64,000 nt of DNA from Hyphomicrobiales bacterium (GCA_017305935.1 JAFKJU010000019.1:86400-150399); one strand, 5' to 3'; numbered from the stretch's first letter, positions 31,441 through 41,108 are shown. Made by a program: numbers and translations. The notes: generated from the sequence alone by a model not told the origin.

Positions 31441-31470
31441 AACCGGTTCGCTTTCGCGACCGGTTTTTTT
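31441..31470 (+). terminator. Hairpin with T-run between the riboswitch and metZ
   Basis: AACCGGT and ACCGGTT form a 7-pair stem with an 11-base loop, followed by a T-run. The 5' arm CCGGT (31443-31447) can instead pair with ACCGG at 31430-31434, directly after the aptamer. The two hairpins exclude each other, so this may be a SAM-controlled terminator. Confidence 0.7.
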
Positions 31471-31491
31471 GTTTTTGAAAGTGGTGATGGC

Positions 31492-32676
31492 ATGTCTCAG
31501 AAATGGCGCCCCGCAACAACCCTCGTCCATGGCGGCACGACCCGCTCGCATCACGGCGAAACCTCCGAAGCGATCTTCCTGACGCAAGGCTTCGTCTATG
31601 ACACGGCGGAAGCGGCCGAAGCCCGCTTCAAGGGCGAGACCGACGGCTTCATCTATGCCCGCTATGCCAGCCCCACCAACGACATGTTCGAAAAGCGCAT
31701 GTGCGCGCTGGAAGGCGCCGAAGACGCCCGCGCCACCGCTTCCGGCATGGCCGCCGTCGCTTCCGCCATCCTCTGCCAGCTGAAGGCCGGCGATCATATC
31801 GTCGCCGCGCGCGCCCTGTTCGGCTCCTGCCGCTGGGTGGTCGAGACGCTGGCGCCGAAATACGGCATCGACTGCACGCTGATCGACGGCCGGGATCTCG
31901 CCAACTGGGAACAGGCGATCCGCCCCAATACCAAGGTGTTCTTCCTCGAAAGCCCGACCAATCCGACGCTCGAGATCGTCGATATCGCCGGCGTCGCCAA
32001 GCTCGCCAATCAGATCGGCGCCAAGGTCGTGGTCGACAACGTCTTCGCCACGCCGCTCTTCCAGAAGCCGCTGGAACTCGGCGCGCACGTGGTCGTCTAT
32101 TCCGCCACCAAGCATATCGACGGACAGGGCCGCTGCCTCGGCGGCGTCGTGCTCTCCGACAAGCAGTGGATCGACGAGAACCTGCACGATTATTTCCGCC
32201 ATACCGGCCCGGCCATGTCGCCCTTCAATGCCTGGACGCTGCTGAAGGGGCTTGAAACCCTGCCGTTGCGCGTCAAGCAGCAGACCGAGAATGCGGCCCG
32301 CATCGCCGACTTCCTCGCCGACAGCAAGCAGATCGCCAGGGTGATCTATCCCGGCCGCGCCGACCATCCGCAGGCGGATCTCATCGCCCGGCAGATGAGC
32401 GGCGGCTCGACGCTGGTCGCTTTCGAGATGAAGGGCGGCAAGGCGGCAGCCTTCGCGCTGCAGAACGCTTTGGAAATCGTCAAGATTTCCAACAATCTCG
32501 GCGACGCCAAGAGCCTGATCACCCATCCGGCGACGACGACGCACAAGAACCTGACCGACGAAGCGCGCGCCGAACTGGGCATTTCCGCCGGCACCGTACG
32601 CCTCTCGGCCGGCATCGAGGATGCCGACGACCTGATCGCCGATTTCGAGCGGGCGCTGTCGAAGGTTTCAGCCTGA
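31492..32676 (+). CDS. metZ: O-succinylhomoserine sulfhydrylase
   Basis: A 394-residue PLP enzyme of the Cys/Met metabolism family that makes homocysteine from O-succinylhomoserine and sulfide. The PLP lysine lies in VVYSATKHIDGQGRCLGG. Typical family blocks include FVYDTAEAAEARF, YARYASPTNDMFE and VFFLESPTNPTLEI. The SAM-II riboswitch in its leader confirms a place in methionine synthesis. The start ATG at 31492 has only a weak ribosome site; an earlier ATG at 31486 is out of frame. Confidence 0.93.
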   Translation: MSQKWRPATTLVHGGTTRSHHGETSEAIFLTQGFVYDTAEAAEARFKGETDGFIYARYASPTNDMFEKRMCALEGAEDARATASGMAAVASAILCQLKAGDHIVAARALFGSCRWVVETLAPKYGIDCTLIDGRDLANWEQAIRPNTKVFFLESPTNPTLEIVDIAGVAKLANQIGAKVVVDNVFATPLFQKPLELGAHVVVYSATKHIDGQGRCLGGVVLSDKQWIDENLHDYFRHTGPAMSPFNAWTLLKGLETLPLRVKQQTENAARIADFLADSKQIARVIYPGRADHPQADLIARQMSGGSTLVAFEMKGGKAAAFALQNALEIVKISNNLGDAKSLITHPATTTHKNLTDEARAELGISAGTVRLSAGIEDADDLIADFERALSKVSA

Positions 32677-32761
32677 GCGACTGCCAGCATGGCGAGCAAA
32701 TAAACATCCTTAACCTTTTTGCGCCATGATGGCGCAGAATTGGGTCAGAACGAAACGGGAT

Positions 32762-32794
32762 CGGCCGGAAAGGAGACCTTTCCGGCCGTTCTTT
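32762..32794 (+). terminator. Terminator after metZ
   Basis: CGGCCGGAAAGG and CCTTTCCGGCCG form a 12-pair stem around three bases, followed by TTCTTTT. It separates metZ from apaG. Confidence 0.8.
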
Positions 32795-32859
32795 TGTTAT
32801 AAGGAATGGTGGCGGCATCGCTGGCAAGGATGCGGCGGCAGATGGTGAAGGTGTAGGGG

Positions 32860-33252
32860 ATGTATCGCGCCCTGACGAGAGACATCGAAGTGGTCGTCGA
32901 ACCGTTCTATCTGGAGGAGCAATCCGATCCGGACGACCAACGCTATGTCTGGGCCTACCGCATCGTCATCTCCAACCATTCGGATGCGCCGGTGCGCCTG
33001 CTCAACCGCTATTGGCATATTACTGACGAAAACGGCCAGGTGGACGAGGTGACCGGCCCCGGCGTGGTCGGCGAACAGCCGCGGCTGGAGCCCGGCGACA
33101 CCTATGAATACTCCTCCGGCTGCCCGCTCGATACACCGTCAGGCATGATGTTCGGGCATTACCAGATGGAGACCGACGACGGTGAGCTGTTCGACGTCGA
33201 TATTCCCGCCTTTTCGCTGGATTCGCCCGGCCTGCGCCGCACCTTGAATTAA
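32860..33252 (+). CDS. apaG: ApaG-domain protein
   Basis: A 130-residue ApaG/DUF525 protein with a fibronectin-III-like beta fold: [34 protein letters not shown], and [20 protein letters not shown]. It was linked in enterobacteria to Co2+/Mg2+ homeostasis and to Ap4A metabolism, but the mechanism is not settled. It is transcribed alone behind the metZ terminator and converges on hslO. Confidence 0.93.
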   Translation: MYRALTRDIEVVVEPFYLEEQSDPDDQRYVWAYRIVISNHSDAPVRLLNRYWHITDENGQVDEVTGPGVVGEQPRLEPGDTYEYSSGCPLDTPSGMMFGHYQMETDDGELFDVDIPAFSLDSPGLRRTLN

Positions 33253-33280
33253 GCGCCGCAGGCTCGGGGCCTGCGGCGCT
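33252..33280. terminator. Hairpin between apaG and hslO
   Basis: AGCGCCGCAGG and CCTGCGGCGCT form an 11-pair stem between the two convergent genes. There is no clear T-run on either strand. Confidence 0.6.
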
Positions 33281-33286
33281 CTCACA

Positions 33287-34282
33287 TTAGACGGTCTGTT
33301 CTTCGAATTCCGAGGGCTCGAACCGGTAGGTGGTCGAGCAGAATTCGCAGGTGACGGCGATATGATCGTCCTCGATGCTGTCCTTGATCTCCTCAGCCGA
33401 CAATCCCGACAGCACGCCCTTGATCCGCTCGCGCGAACAGGAGCAGCGATCTGCGACCGCCTGCGGTTCGTAGACGCGCACGCCACGCTCGTGGAACAGG
33501 CGGAACAGCAGCCGTTCGGTGCCGACCTGCGGGTCGGTCAGTTCATGCGCATCGGCGGTCTCGACCAGCATCCGCGCTTCCGACCAGGAATCGTTTTCCA
33601 GATGATCGCCGTCGCGGTCGTCGCCGTCGCCGCCATGCAGGTCGGGCTGGCGCATGCGCTCCGGGGCCTCGGGCAGGAACTGGGCGATCAGGCCGCCGGC
33701 GCGCCAGCGATGGCGCGACTTGCCGTCGGCATCGCGGTCGAACAGTTCGGCGACGCCGAGGCGCACGCGGGTCGGGATCTGCTCCGACTGGCGGAAATAG
33801 ACGCCGGCGATATCCTCCAGCGTCGAGCCGTCCAGCGGCACGATGCCCTGGTAGGGCTGGGTATAGCCGCCCTGGTCGATGGTGAAGGCGAGCACGCCCT
33901 GGCCGAGAAGCTGATGCGGCTCGGCCAGGCCTGCAGCGACCGCCGCCTTGACGGCATCCTCGTCGAAGCGGGCATAGCCGCGCACGCTGTCCGGCGTCGA
34001 GAAATCGGCCACCAGCAGATCGACCGGCCCGTCGCTCTTGGTCTGCACCGTGAATTTGCCTGAGAATTTCAGCGAGGTGCCGATCAGCACGGTCAGCACG
34101 ATGGTTTCCGCCAGCAGCCTGGCGACCGGCAGCGGATAGGCATGACGCCCGAGAATACTGTCGAGGATCGGCCCGAGCTGCACGGCGCGGCCGCGCACGT
34201 CCAGCCCGTCGACCTGGAACGGCACGACGCGATCGTCACCGGCGAAACCAAATTCGCCGAGTTCGGCCCCTGAATCTGCCAT
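33287..34282 (-). CDS. hslO: Hsp33 redox-regulated chaperone
   Basis: A 331-residue holdase chaperone that is activated by oxidation. The C-terminal zinc switch is visible as CSC in DRCSCSRERI and CEFC in VTCEFCSTTYRF. The N-terminal substrate-binding domain starts at about residue 25 (GRAVQLGPILDSIL). The N-terminus is a few residues longer than the E. coli protein, as usual for rhizobia. It follows argF in the same direction (185 bases between). Confidence 0.93.
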   Translation of the reverse strand: MADSGAELGEFGFAGDDRVVPFQVDGLDVRGRAVQLGPILDSILGRHAYPLPVARLLAETIVLTVLIGTSLKFSGKFTVQTKSDGPVDLLVADFSTPDSVRGYARFDEDAVKAAVAAGLAEPHQLLGQGVLAFTIDQGGYTQPYQGIVPLDGSTLEDIAGVYFRQSEQIPTRVRLGVAELFDRDADGKSRHRWRAGGLIAQFLPEAPERMRQPDLHGGDGDDRDGDHLENDSWSEARMLVETADAHELTDPQVGTERLLFRLFHERGVRVYEPQAVADRCSCSRERIKGVLSGLSAEEIKDSIEDDHIAVTCEFCSTTYRFEPSEFEEQTV

Positions 34283-34370
34283 GATACGGCTCCTTACATC
34301 GAAACGAGCCGAAGCATTTTTCGCTCTCGTTCGAAAAGCGAAAATGGTCCGGCTCTGTGTTTTTACCTTG

Positions 34371-34392
34371 TTCCGGGCGGAAAACCGCTTCC
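34371..34392 (+). repeat. Degenerate fragment of the palindromic repeat
   Basis: TTCCGGGCGGAAAACCGCTTCC matches the core of the dispersed element at 299 but both outer arms are lost. It lies between hslO and argF. Confidence 0.4.
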
Positions 34393-34467
34393 GGTTGTCC
34401 TTTGGCTACCTAGATGGTCACGCCGGCGACGAAGGTCAAGCCGCCAGCGACAGCAAAACCCTGAGGT

Positions 34468-35385
34468 TCATATTGCGCCCAGGCACCAGGCCAGAACCGA
34501 TTTCTGCGCATGCAGCCGGTTTTCCGCCTCGTCGAACACCACCGACTGCGCGCCGTCGATCACCTCGTCGGTAACTTCCTCGCCGCGATGGGCGGGCAGG
34601 CAGTGCATGAACAGCGCCTCGGGCTTGGCATGGCGCATCAGCGCGCCGTTGACCTGGTAGGGCTGGAAGATGTTGTGGCCGCGCGCCTTGTGCTCCAGGT
34701 TCATCGACACCCAGGTGTCGGTGACCACGCAATCGGCGCCGTCGACGGCGCGCTCGGCATCGTGATACAGCTTGATGTCGCCGCCATTGTCGCGGGCCCA
34801 GTTGAGGATGCGGTCGATCGGCTCCGAGCCCATCGGCACCGCCATGTTCATGTGATAGCCAAAGCGGGCCGCGCCCTCGACGAAGGAATGCAGCACATTG
34901 TTGCCGTCACCGGTCCAGGCGATGGTCTTGCCGGCAACCGGGCCGCGATGCTCCTCGAAGGTCATGATGTCGGCCATGATCTGGCAGGGATGCGTCTCGT
35001 CGGTCAGGCCGTTGATGACCGGAACGGTGGCATGCTCGGCCATTTCCAGCAGGCGGCGGTGATCGGTTGTGCGGATCATGATCGCGTCGACATAACGCGA
35101 CAGCACCTTGGCGGTGTCGCCGATGGTTTCGGCGCGGCCGAGCTGCATTTCCGTGCCCGACAGGAACAGCGTCTCGCCGCCGAGCTGGCGCATGCCGACA
35201 TCGAAGGAAACGCGGGTGCGGGTGGAGGGTTTTTCGAAGATCATCGCCAGCATCTTGCCTTGAAGCGGCTTGTCCGCGGTTCCGGCCTTGGTGGCGGTTT
35301 TTCGGACGCGGGCGTCATCGATGATGCGACGCAGATCGTCCGCCGTCATGGCCGAGAGATCGAGGAAATGCTTCGGTGATGCCAT
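34468..35385 (-). CDS. argF: Ornithine carbamoyltransferase
   Basis: A 305-residue enzyme making citrulline from ornithine and carbamoyl phosphate. The carbamoyl-phosphate motif [12 protein letters not shown], the ornithine loop SMNL, and the active-site cysteine motif [13 protein letters not shown] are visible. The start [11 protein letters not shown] lies 18 codons inside the open frame; the upstream codons run through the hairpin repeat and are not conserved. It follows argD by 89 bases in the same direction, forming an arginine-synthesis pair. Confidence 0.95.
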   Translation of the reverse strand: MASPKHFLDLSAMTADDLRRIIDDARVRKTATKAGTADKPLQGKMLAMIFEKPSTRTRVSFDVGMRQLGGETLFLSGTEMQLGRAETIGDTAKVLSRYVDAIMIRTTDHRRLLEMAEHATVPVINGLTDETHPCQIMADIMTFEEHRGPVAGKTIAWTGDGNNVLHSFVEGAARFGYHMNMAVPMGSEPIDRILNWARDNGGDIKLYHDAERAVDGADCVVTDTWVSMNLEHKARGHNIFQPYQVNGALMRHAKPEALFMHCLPAHRGEEVTDEVIDGAQSVVFDEAENRLHAQKSVLAWCLGAI

Positions 35386-35409
35386 GGTCCTGTCCTGTGC
35401 TTCTTTTTG

Positions 35410-35455
35410 CGCATTTCCGGACGGAAAACCGGTTTCCACTTTTCCCGGAAATGCT
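35410..35455 (+). repeat. Dispersed palindromic repeat between argD and argF
   Basis: CGCATTTCCGGACGGAAAAC begins the element and CCCGGAAATGCT ends it, as at 299. It lies in the gap of the argD-argF unit, so any transcript crossing the gap would carry the hairpin. Confidence 0.78.
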
Positions 35456-35474
35456 TCGCCCGCCCCTCCTGGAA

Positions 35475-36674
35475 CTAGGCGGACTTCTTCAACTGTTCCT
35501 GTTGCAACTTCGCAGCTGCCCGCTCGATGCGGGCGATGCCGTCACGCGCCTCTTCCGCCGTGGTGGTGAGCGGCGGCAGGAGGCGGATGACATTGTCGCC
35601 GGCGAGAACGCCGAGCACATGCTCGTCGCGCATCGCCGCCAGCAATTCGCTATGGGGAACGCGCGCCTTGAGGCCGAGCATCAGCCCCTCGCCCCGCACG
35701 TCCTCGATGATATCGGGGAACCGGTCCTGCAACGAGGCCAAGCCCTGGCGGAAGACCAGCGCGACATCGCGCACATGCTCGAGGAATCCGTCTTCCAGCA
35801 CGATGTCGAGCACGGCATTGCCGATCGCCATGGCCATCGGGTTGCCGCCATAGGTGGTGCCGTGGGTGCCGGCGACCATGGGGGCCGCCGCTTCCGCCGT
35901 CGCCAGGCAGGCGCCGAGCGGGAAGCCGCCGCCGATGCCCTTGGCAACCGCCATGATATCGGGGGTGATGCCGGCCCATTCATGGGCAAACAGCTTGCCG
36001 GTGCGGCCGACGCCACATTGCACTTCGTCGAGGATCAGCAACAGGCCATGCTCGTCGCAAAGTGCGCGAAGACCCTGCAGGAATTCGCGGCCGGCGGAGC
36101 GCAAGCCACCCTCGCCCTGCACCGGCTCGATGAGGATGGCCGCCGTCTCGTCGGTGATCGCGGCCTTGACGAGATCGAGGTCGCCGAAGGGGATCTGGTC
36201 GAAGCCGGGGGCCTTGGGGCCGAAACCTTCGAGATATTTCGCCTGGCCGCCGGCGGCGATGGTCGCCAGGGTGCGGCCATGGAAAGCGCCTTCGAAGGTG
36301 ATGATGTGGAAGCGTTCGGGATGGCCCTTGGCATAATGATAACGCCGCGCGGTCTTGATCGCGCATTCCAGCGCCTCGGCGCCGGAATTGGTGAAGAACA
36401 CCTTGTCGGCGAAGGTCGCCGCCGTCAGGCGGGCGGCGAGCTTCTCCTGGCCGGGGCTTTCGTAGAGATTGGAAAGATGCCAGAGCTTTTCGGCCTGCGC
36501 CTTCATCGTCTCGACGAGATGGGGGTGGGAATGGCCCAGCGAATTGACGGCGATGCCGGCGGCGAAATCGAGATAGCGCTCGCCGCTCTCGGTCACCAGC
36601 CAGACGCCCTCGCCGCGCTCGAACCGCAGCGGGATGCGATTGTAGGTCTCAAAGAGGGGCGTGGCTTCAGCCAT
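35475..36674 (-). CDS. argD: Acetylornithine aminotransferase
   Basis: A 399-residue class III PLP aminotransferase, the fourth step of arginine synthesis; many members also act on N-succinyldiaminopimelate. The PLP aspartate is in [15 protein letters not shown] and the lysine in [34 protein letters not shown] is the family N-terminal block. It is the first gene of the argD-argF unit and is divergent from gcrA. Confidence 0.95.
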   Translation of the reverse strand: MAEATPLFETYNRIPLRFERGEGVWLVTESGERYLDFAAGIAVNSLGHSHPHLVETMKAQAEKLWHLSNLYESPGQEKLAARLTAATFADKVFFTNSGAEALECAIKTARRYHYAKGHPERFHIITFEGAFHGRTLATIAAGGQAKYLEGFGPKAPGFDQIPFGDLDLVKAAITDETAAILIEPVQGEGGLRSAGREFLQGLRALCDEHGLLLILDEVQCGVGRTGKLFAHEWAGITPDIMAVAKGIGGGFPLGACLATAEAAAPMVAGTHGTTYGGNPMAMAIGNAVLDIVLEDGFLEHVRDVALVFRQGLASLQDRFPDIIEDVRGEGLMLGLKARVPHSELLAAMRDEHVLGVLAGDNVIRLLPPLTTTAEEARDGIARIERAAAKLQQEQLKKSA

Positions 36675-37065
36675 GGCATAAACTCCCGGAAATGACGCGC
36701 TGGGGCAGGACCCAAAAAATCAAAATGCCGCCTTTCGGCGGCGCGGGCACTATCCCCATTTCCCGGCGGGTTGTCAACAAATCCGCGGGGATGCGAGCCT
36801 ATCCGATCCGCGCAGGCAAGGGCACGGAACCGTTGCAAATTTGACTCTATCGGCGAGCAAGTTGGGGAAAAACGCGAAATCGATTCGCGATGATTCCGGC
36901 GACTCTTGCCACGGAGTCAGCCTCACACTAGGTTAAAGTTCAATTACTAGACTGCATGCGGCGGAACTAGTCACCACAAATCGAGATGCGTTGCGCTCCG
37001 GAGCATCTTCGGGGCACGATGACGGATTCCGTCATCATCTGCAATGCGGACAGGCGGAGATAAGC
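36675..37065. other. Divergent intergenic region argD / gcrA
   Basis: Nearly 400 bases. The argD side (36700-36840) shows no clear operator. The gcrA side holds the GANTC cluster and the CtrA-like site described separately. Confidence 0.6.
36843..37029 (+). promoter_or_regulatory. gcrA promoter: GANTC cluster and CtrA-like box
   Basis: GANTC, the CcrM methylation site, occurs at 36843, 36882, 36892, 36901, 36914 and 37025, five of them in 76 bases. A TTAA-N7-TTAC motif at 36933-36947 matches the CtrA consensus TTAA-N7-TTAA except for the last base. The pattern fits cell-cycle control of gcrA by DNA methylation and CtrA, as known in Caulobacter. Confidence 0.7.
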
Positions 37066-37602
37066 ATGAACTGGACAGACGAGCGGGTCGAGAAACTCAA
37101 GAAGCTTTGGGCCGAGGGTTTGAGCGCGAGCCAGATCGCCGCCCAGCTCGGCGGCGTCAGCCGCAATGCCGTCATCGGCAAGGTCCACCGCCTCAACCTG
37201 CCCGGCCGCGCCAAGGCCGGCGGCACGCCGGCCGCCGCCCGCACGCCCAAGCGCCCCGCAGCGGCGCCGGCGCCGCGCAATCCGGCCTTCGCGCCGCGCG
37301 CCGTCACCCGCACCGTTGCCCGCCCGGTCGGCGCCACGATGGTTCAGGAAGAGATCGAGATCGACGATACCGTCGAGGCAGCGCCCTACACCCCCTCCAC
37401 ACGCGGCAACGTGGTCGTGCCGATCTCGCGCCGTCTCGGCCTGACGGAACTGACCGAACGCACCTGCAAGTGGCCGGTCGGCGATCCGCTGAAGGACGAT
37501 TTCCATTTCTGCGGCGGCGAAGCCCCGGAAAGCTCGCCCTATTGCACCTATCACCAGCGCCTCGCCTACCAGCCGGTCGCAGAGCGCCGCAAAATGCGCT
37601 AA
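37066..37602 (+). CDS. gcrA: GcrA cell-cycle regulator
   Basis: A 178-residue GcrA. The conserved N-terminus NWTDERVEKLKKLWAEGL leads into a helix-turn-helix (SQIAAQLGGVSRNAVIGKVHRL) that binds GANTC-methylated promoters. A basic Ala/Pro linker follows, and the C-terminal domain ends with the family's ERTCKWPVGDP and cysteine/histidine-containing C-terminus (GGEAPESSPYCTYHQRLAYQP), which contacts the sigma-70 RNA polymerase. The start MNWTDER lies 25 codons inside the open frame and matches the family. It is followed by a strong terminator. Confidence 0.96.
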   Translation: MNWTDERVEKLKKLWAEGLSASQIAAQLGGVSRNAVIGKVHRLNLPGRAKAGGTPAAARTPKRPAAAPAPRNPAFAPRAVTRTVARPVGATMVQEEIEIDDTVEAAPYTPSTRGNVVVPISRRLGLTELTERTCKWPVGDPLKDDFHFCGGEAPESSPYCTYHQRLAYQPVAERRKMR

Positions 37603-37628
37603 ACGTCAGTTCAACGAATTGAAATACG

Positions 37629-37657
37629 AACGCAGGGCTCTTCGGTCCCTGCGTTTT
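37629..37657 (+). terminator. Terminator of gcrA
   Basis: AACGCAGGG and CCCTGCGTT form a 9-pair stem around CTCTTCGGT, then a T-run. Confidence 0.88.
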
Positions 37658-37677
37658 TTATTGGCCGAGACGGCAGT

Positions 37678-40401
37678 TCAGGCCCATTGCAGGCGTGGCG
37701 GGCCGGCGGCCTTCTCATAAGCGGCAAACCAGGCGCGGCGGTGGGCGAAATCAAGGAAATCGGCCGCACTCATCGGGCGGGCGAAGGCATAGCCCTGCAG
37801 ATGATCGCAGCCCATGTCGCGCAGCATGGCGGCATGTTCCATCGTCTCGACGCCTTCGGCGACGATCTCGATGGCGCAGGCCTTGCCGATGTCGATGATC
37901 GACTCGACCAGTTGCCGCTCGGTGGAAGACGACAGGATCGGCTTGATGAGCTGCCGATCGATCTTCAGCCGGCGCGGCGTCAACTTCAGCAGACTGATGA
38001 TCGAGGCATGACCGGTGCCGAAATCGTCGATCTCGAATTCGATGCCCAGCGACTTCAGCTTGTGGATGTTGCCGATCAGCGTCTCGTCATGCTCGTCGAA
38101 GGAAATGGACTCCAGCAATTCGAAGCAGACCGAGCCGGGACGCAGGCCGAGCGCCGCGACCCGCTCGTAGAGATGCGGATTGTGCAGCCGTTGCGCCGAG
38201 ATGTTGACCGAGACCTTGGGGATGGCGAGATCATGCGCCGTCCACTGGTTGAAATGCACCAGCGCCTGTTCGAGAACGATCTGGTCGAGCGTACCGACGA
38301 CGTTCAGGCTTTCGGCGATCTTCAGGAAGGCGGCCGGCGGCAGAATGCCCTTGGTGGGATGATCCCAGCGCACCAGCGCCTCGACACCGGAGATCTCCAG
38401 CGTATGGGCGTCGAATTGCGGCTGGTAGTAGGCGAGGAATTCGCCGGCCTCCAGCCCGCGCAGAATTTCGTCGGCTGTCTGCTTGGTGTGAACGACCGAG
38501 GAACGCAGCATGTCGGTGAAGAACTCGCAGCGATTGCGCCCGCGTCGCTTGGCCTCATAGAGCGCGATGTCGGCGTTGATCAGCAGTTCGTCATTGCGCT
38601 CGCAGGCATCGGTGCGCACCGCGATGCCGATGCTGGCCCCGGCGCGGCACTCGTGGCCCTCGAACAGGATCGGCTGGCCCAGCGCCTCGATGATGCGGTC
38701 GGAAAGGCGCTGGTAATAGCCGCCGGCCTCGGGCATATCGGAAATGATGACGAATTCGTCGCCGCCGATGCGGGCGACGAAATCCTCCGGACGGAGGCTG
38801 GCGCGCAGCACCTCGGCGGTATGCTTGAGAATCTCGTCGCCGGCGGCATGACCGAGCGTGTCGTTGATTTCCTTGAAGCGGTCGAGGTCGATATGCAGCA
38901 CGGTCAGCGTCGCCCGGCCGTTCGGCGCCGCCGATTTCTGGGCCAGGATCTGGTCGAGATAGCGGCGGTTCGGCAGCTTGGTCAACGCATCATGCAGCGA
39001 ATTGTGCTCCATCAGCAGGCGGGCCTGCTCGAGCTCGATGTTCTGCTGCTCGGCGCGCCGCTTGGCCTCCAGCAGTTCCTGCTGCAGGCGGATGTCGTCG
39101 CTGACATCCCAGTTGACGCCGACGATCTTCAGCGTGCCGGCTGGTGACATATAGGCCTGGCCGATGGCGCGCACATGGCGCACGAAACCTTCCGCCGTCA
39201 CGATCCGGAACTGGCTTTGATAGGCGCCGACGCTGCGCAGCACCGCGTCGAATTCCTCTTCGGCACGGGCGCAGTCTTCCGGGTGCAGCACCTTTTTCCA
39301 ATCGTGATAGGTACAGACGGTCTGGGTGGCGGAAACGCCATAGAGATTGCGCATCCGCTCGTCCCAGACGAGCACGCCGCTGGCGGCGTCATATTCCCAG
39401 ATACCGGTGCGTGACGAGGTGACCGCGATCTTCAGGCGTTGCGACAGAACGCGTAGCGCCTCCTTGCCGCGTTCGAGATCGGCCATGTTGCGCTGGCGCT
39501 CCGCCGTCAGACGGCCGGCCCAGACCATCGGCAACAGGAGCAGCGCCCCGATTGCGATGCTGGCGCCGCGAAACCACCAGATATCCGCCGGCAGCCTTTC
39601 CCAGCCGCCCTTGGGAATGGCGGCGATACGCCATTTTTCCTGGGGCAGGTCAATGGTCATCTCCACCGGCCTGGAGCGGAACACCGCGCCGTCGCCGTAG
39701 AAGGGAATGCCGTATTGGCCTTCCGGCGAATTGTCGGCGATAGCGACGTCGATCGTCCGGTTTTCGGCGATATGGCTGTCGCGGTAGAGCCAGTCGAGAT
39801 CGAGGACGGCCGAGACGATGCCCCAGAAGCGGCCGCTATAGGGCGAAGTCTGCGAGAAAACCGGATAGCGCACGATAATGCCGCGCCCGCCCTGCACCAG
39901 ATCCAGCGGACCGACAATGACGATCTTCCCGGTGGCGCGCACCCGCTCGACGCCGTCGCGCTGCTTTATCCGGTTGCGATAGTCGAGGCCCAGCACCTTC
40001 TCGTTGCCGCGCAGGGGATAGATGAGGTTGACCACCATATTGCGGGCGGCGGCGATGTTGCGGATCTGCGAGGCGTTCTGGAAAATGCGATAGCCGAGAT
40101 CGTTGAAGCGCGCCTGGCTCATGTTCGGCTCGGTCTCGATGACCGAAACGAGACCCTGGATGAGTTCGACATTTCCGTTGATCTTGCCTTCGACGCGCGA
40201 GCGCACCAGGCTCAACTGCTCGGTGACCTGGGCGCGCAGATTTTCCTCGGCGATCCTGAGCTTCTGGTTGTCGGCGAACATGCCGGTCAGGATGACGACG
40301 ACCAGCATGATCGCTGCCGGCAGATAGGGAAAGTTCACCATCCGCCGCCACAGGGCAGCGCAGGTTTCACCGATCCCCTTTGTCTGTCGTTCGTCCTGCA
40401 T
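37678..40401 (-). CDS. CHASE-PAS-GGDEF-EAL cyclic di-GMP signalling protein
   Basis: A 907-residue membrane protein. A first helix near residue 30 (YLPAAIMLVVVILTGMF) and a second near 280 flank a periplasmic CHASE domain. PAS/PAC (about 325-450) is followed by GGDEF (DRFKEINDTLGHAAGDEIL, RIGGDEFVIIS) and EAL (SGVEALVRWDHPTKG, with FEIDDFGTGHASI and IVAEGVET). The intact GGDEF and EAL motifs suggest it can both make and break cyclic di-GMP, though one activity often dominates. The start MQDERQTKG follows AGAGG. It converges on gcrA. Confidence 0.9.
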   Translation of the reverse strand: MQDERQTKGIGETCAALWRRMVNFPYLPAAIMLVVVILTGMFADNQKLRIAEENLRAQVTEQLSLVRSRVEGKINGNVELIQGLVSVIETEPNMSQARFNDLGYRIFQNASQIRNIAAARNMVVNLIYPLRGNEKVLGLDYRNRIKQRDGVERVRATGKIVIVGPLDLVQGGRGIIVRYPVFSQTSPYSGRFWGIVSAVLDLDWLYRDSHIAENRTIDVAIADNSPEGQYGIPFYGDGAVFRSRPVEMTIDLPQEKWRIAAIPKGGWERLPADIWWFRGASIAIGALLLLPMVWAGRLTAERQRNMADLERGKEALRVLSQRLKIAVTSSRTGIWEYDAASGVLVWDERMRNLYGVSATQTVCTYHDWKKVLHPEDCARAEEEFDAVLRSVGAYQSQFRIVTAEGFVRHVRAIGQAYMSPAGTLKIVGVNWDVSDDIRLQQELLEAKRRAEQQNIELEQARLLMEHNSLHDALTKLPNRRYLDQILAQKSAAPNGRATLTVLHIDLDRFKEINDTLGHAAGDEILKHTAEVLRASLRPEDFVARIGGDEFVIISDMPEAGGYYQRLSDRIIEALGQPILFEGHECRAGASIGIAVRTDACERNDELLINADIALYEAKRRGRNRCEFFTDMLRSSVVHTKQTADEILRGLEAGEFLAYYQPQFDAHTLEISGVEALVRWDHPTKGILPPAAFLKIAESLNVVGTLDQIVLEQALVHFNQWTAHDLAIPKVSVNISAQRLHNPHLYERVAALGLRPGSVCFELLESISFDEHDETLIGNIHKLKSLGIEFEIDDFGTGHASIISLLKLTPRRLKIDRQLIKPILSSSTERQLVESIIDIGKACAIEIVAEGVETMEHAAMLRDMGCDHLQGYAFARPMSAADFLDFAHRRAWFAAYEKAAGPPRLQWA

Positions 40402-40486
40402 CGTCAGACCTCTCTGGGATGCCAATCTTGCCGCGAAACTCTAATATTTTGTTTAATCGACGCAACAATGCCGACAATACAGAAAA

Positions 40487-40513
40487 GGCGCCCCGCTTTT
40501 GCGGCGGGGCGCC
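40487..40513 (-). terminator. Terminator of the PRC-barrel gene
   Basis: GGCGCCCCGC and GCGGGGCGCC form a 10-pair stem. On the minus strand it is followed by TTTTC, 29 bases after the stop. Confidence 0.72.
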
Positions 40514-40541
40514 GAATTGAACCTGAAAGATTATGGCGATG

Positions 40542-40934
40542 TTACATCCAGAAGGGGGGAACGCCGTAGTAATCGTTGACGCGGCGGCTGTTTTCCCGAT
40601 ACCAGCTCTCGTCGTCACGCTCGGCATAACGCGGCGCGTTCTCGATCTGGTCGCGGGTCAGGTCGATGCGATAGCCGTCAAGGCTTTCGTCATAGGTCAG
40701 CTTTTCCCACGGCAGCGGATAGTGGTCCTGGCCGAGGCCCAGAAAGCCGCCAAAGCTCAGAACGGCATAGGCGACACGGCCGCCGCGCTTTTCCAGGATA
40801 ACGCGCTCGATGGAGCCGATATGCTTGCCATCGGCGCCGTAGACCGAAGTGCCCTCGACCTTGTCGCTGGCGATCAGCGCCGAGGTTTCACGAACGGACG
40901 CATCCCGGTGGCTTGTGGTGTCCTGATGCAGCAT
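40542..40934 (-). CDS. PRC-barrel domain protein
   Basis: A 130-residue cytosolic protein with a PRC-barrel fold (GTSVYGADGKHIGSIERVIL, YAVLSFGGFLGLGQDHYPLPW). Such small PRC proteins are part of the general stress response in rhizobia; their molecular role is unclear. A strong AAGGAGA site precedes ATGCTGCATCAG; the open frame upstream is not conserved. Its promoter matches the EcfG/RpoE2 consensus. Confidence 0.88.
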   Translation of the reverse strand: MLHQDTTSHRDASVRETSALIASDKVEGTSVYGADGKHIGSIERVILEKRGGRVAYAVLSFGGFLGLGQDHYPLPWEKLTYDESLDGYRIDLTRDQIENAPRYAERDDESWYRENSRRVNDYYGVPPFWM

Positions 40935-40969
40935 TTTGATTCTCCTTTCGATTCTTCTTGCATGGACCC

Positions 40970-40994
40970 AACGCCCCGGCGGATCGATTGTTCC
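40970..40994 (-). promoter_or_regulatory. EcfG/RpoE2-type promoter of the PRC-barrel gene
   Basis: On the minus strand GGAAC is followed after 16 bases by CGTT, the exact consensus for the alphaproteobacterial general-stress sigma factor. The -10 element lies about 36 bases before the start codon. Confidence 0.8.
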
Positions 40995-41108
40995 CCTTCC
41001 GTCATGCCTTCGACTTGCGCCTCGAACACAATCGCCTAAGCTCATCCTCGGACGCCGCCTGCTTCGGGAGAGCTGCGGCGCCCGAGGACAAGGCAGGAGG
41101 TGAGGACG

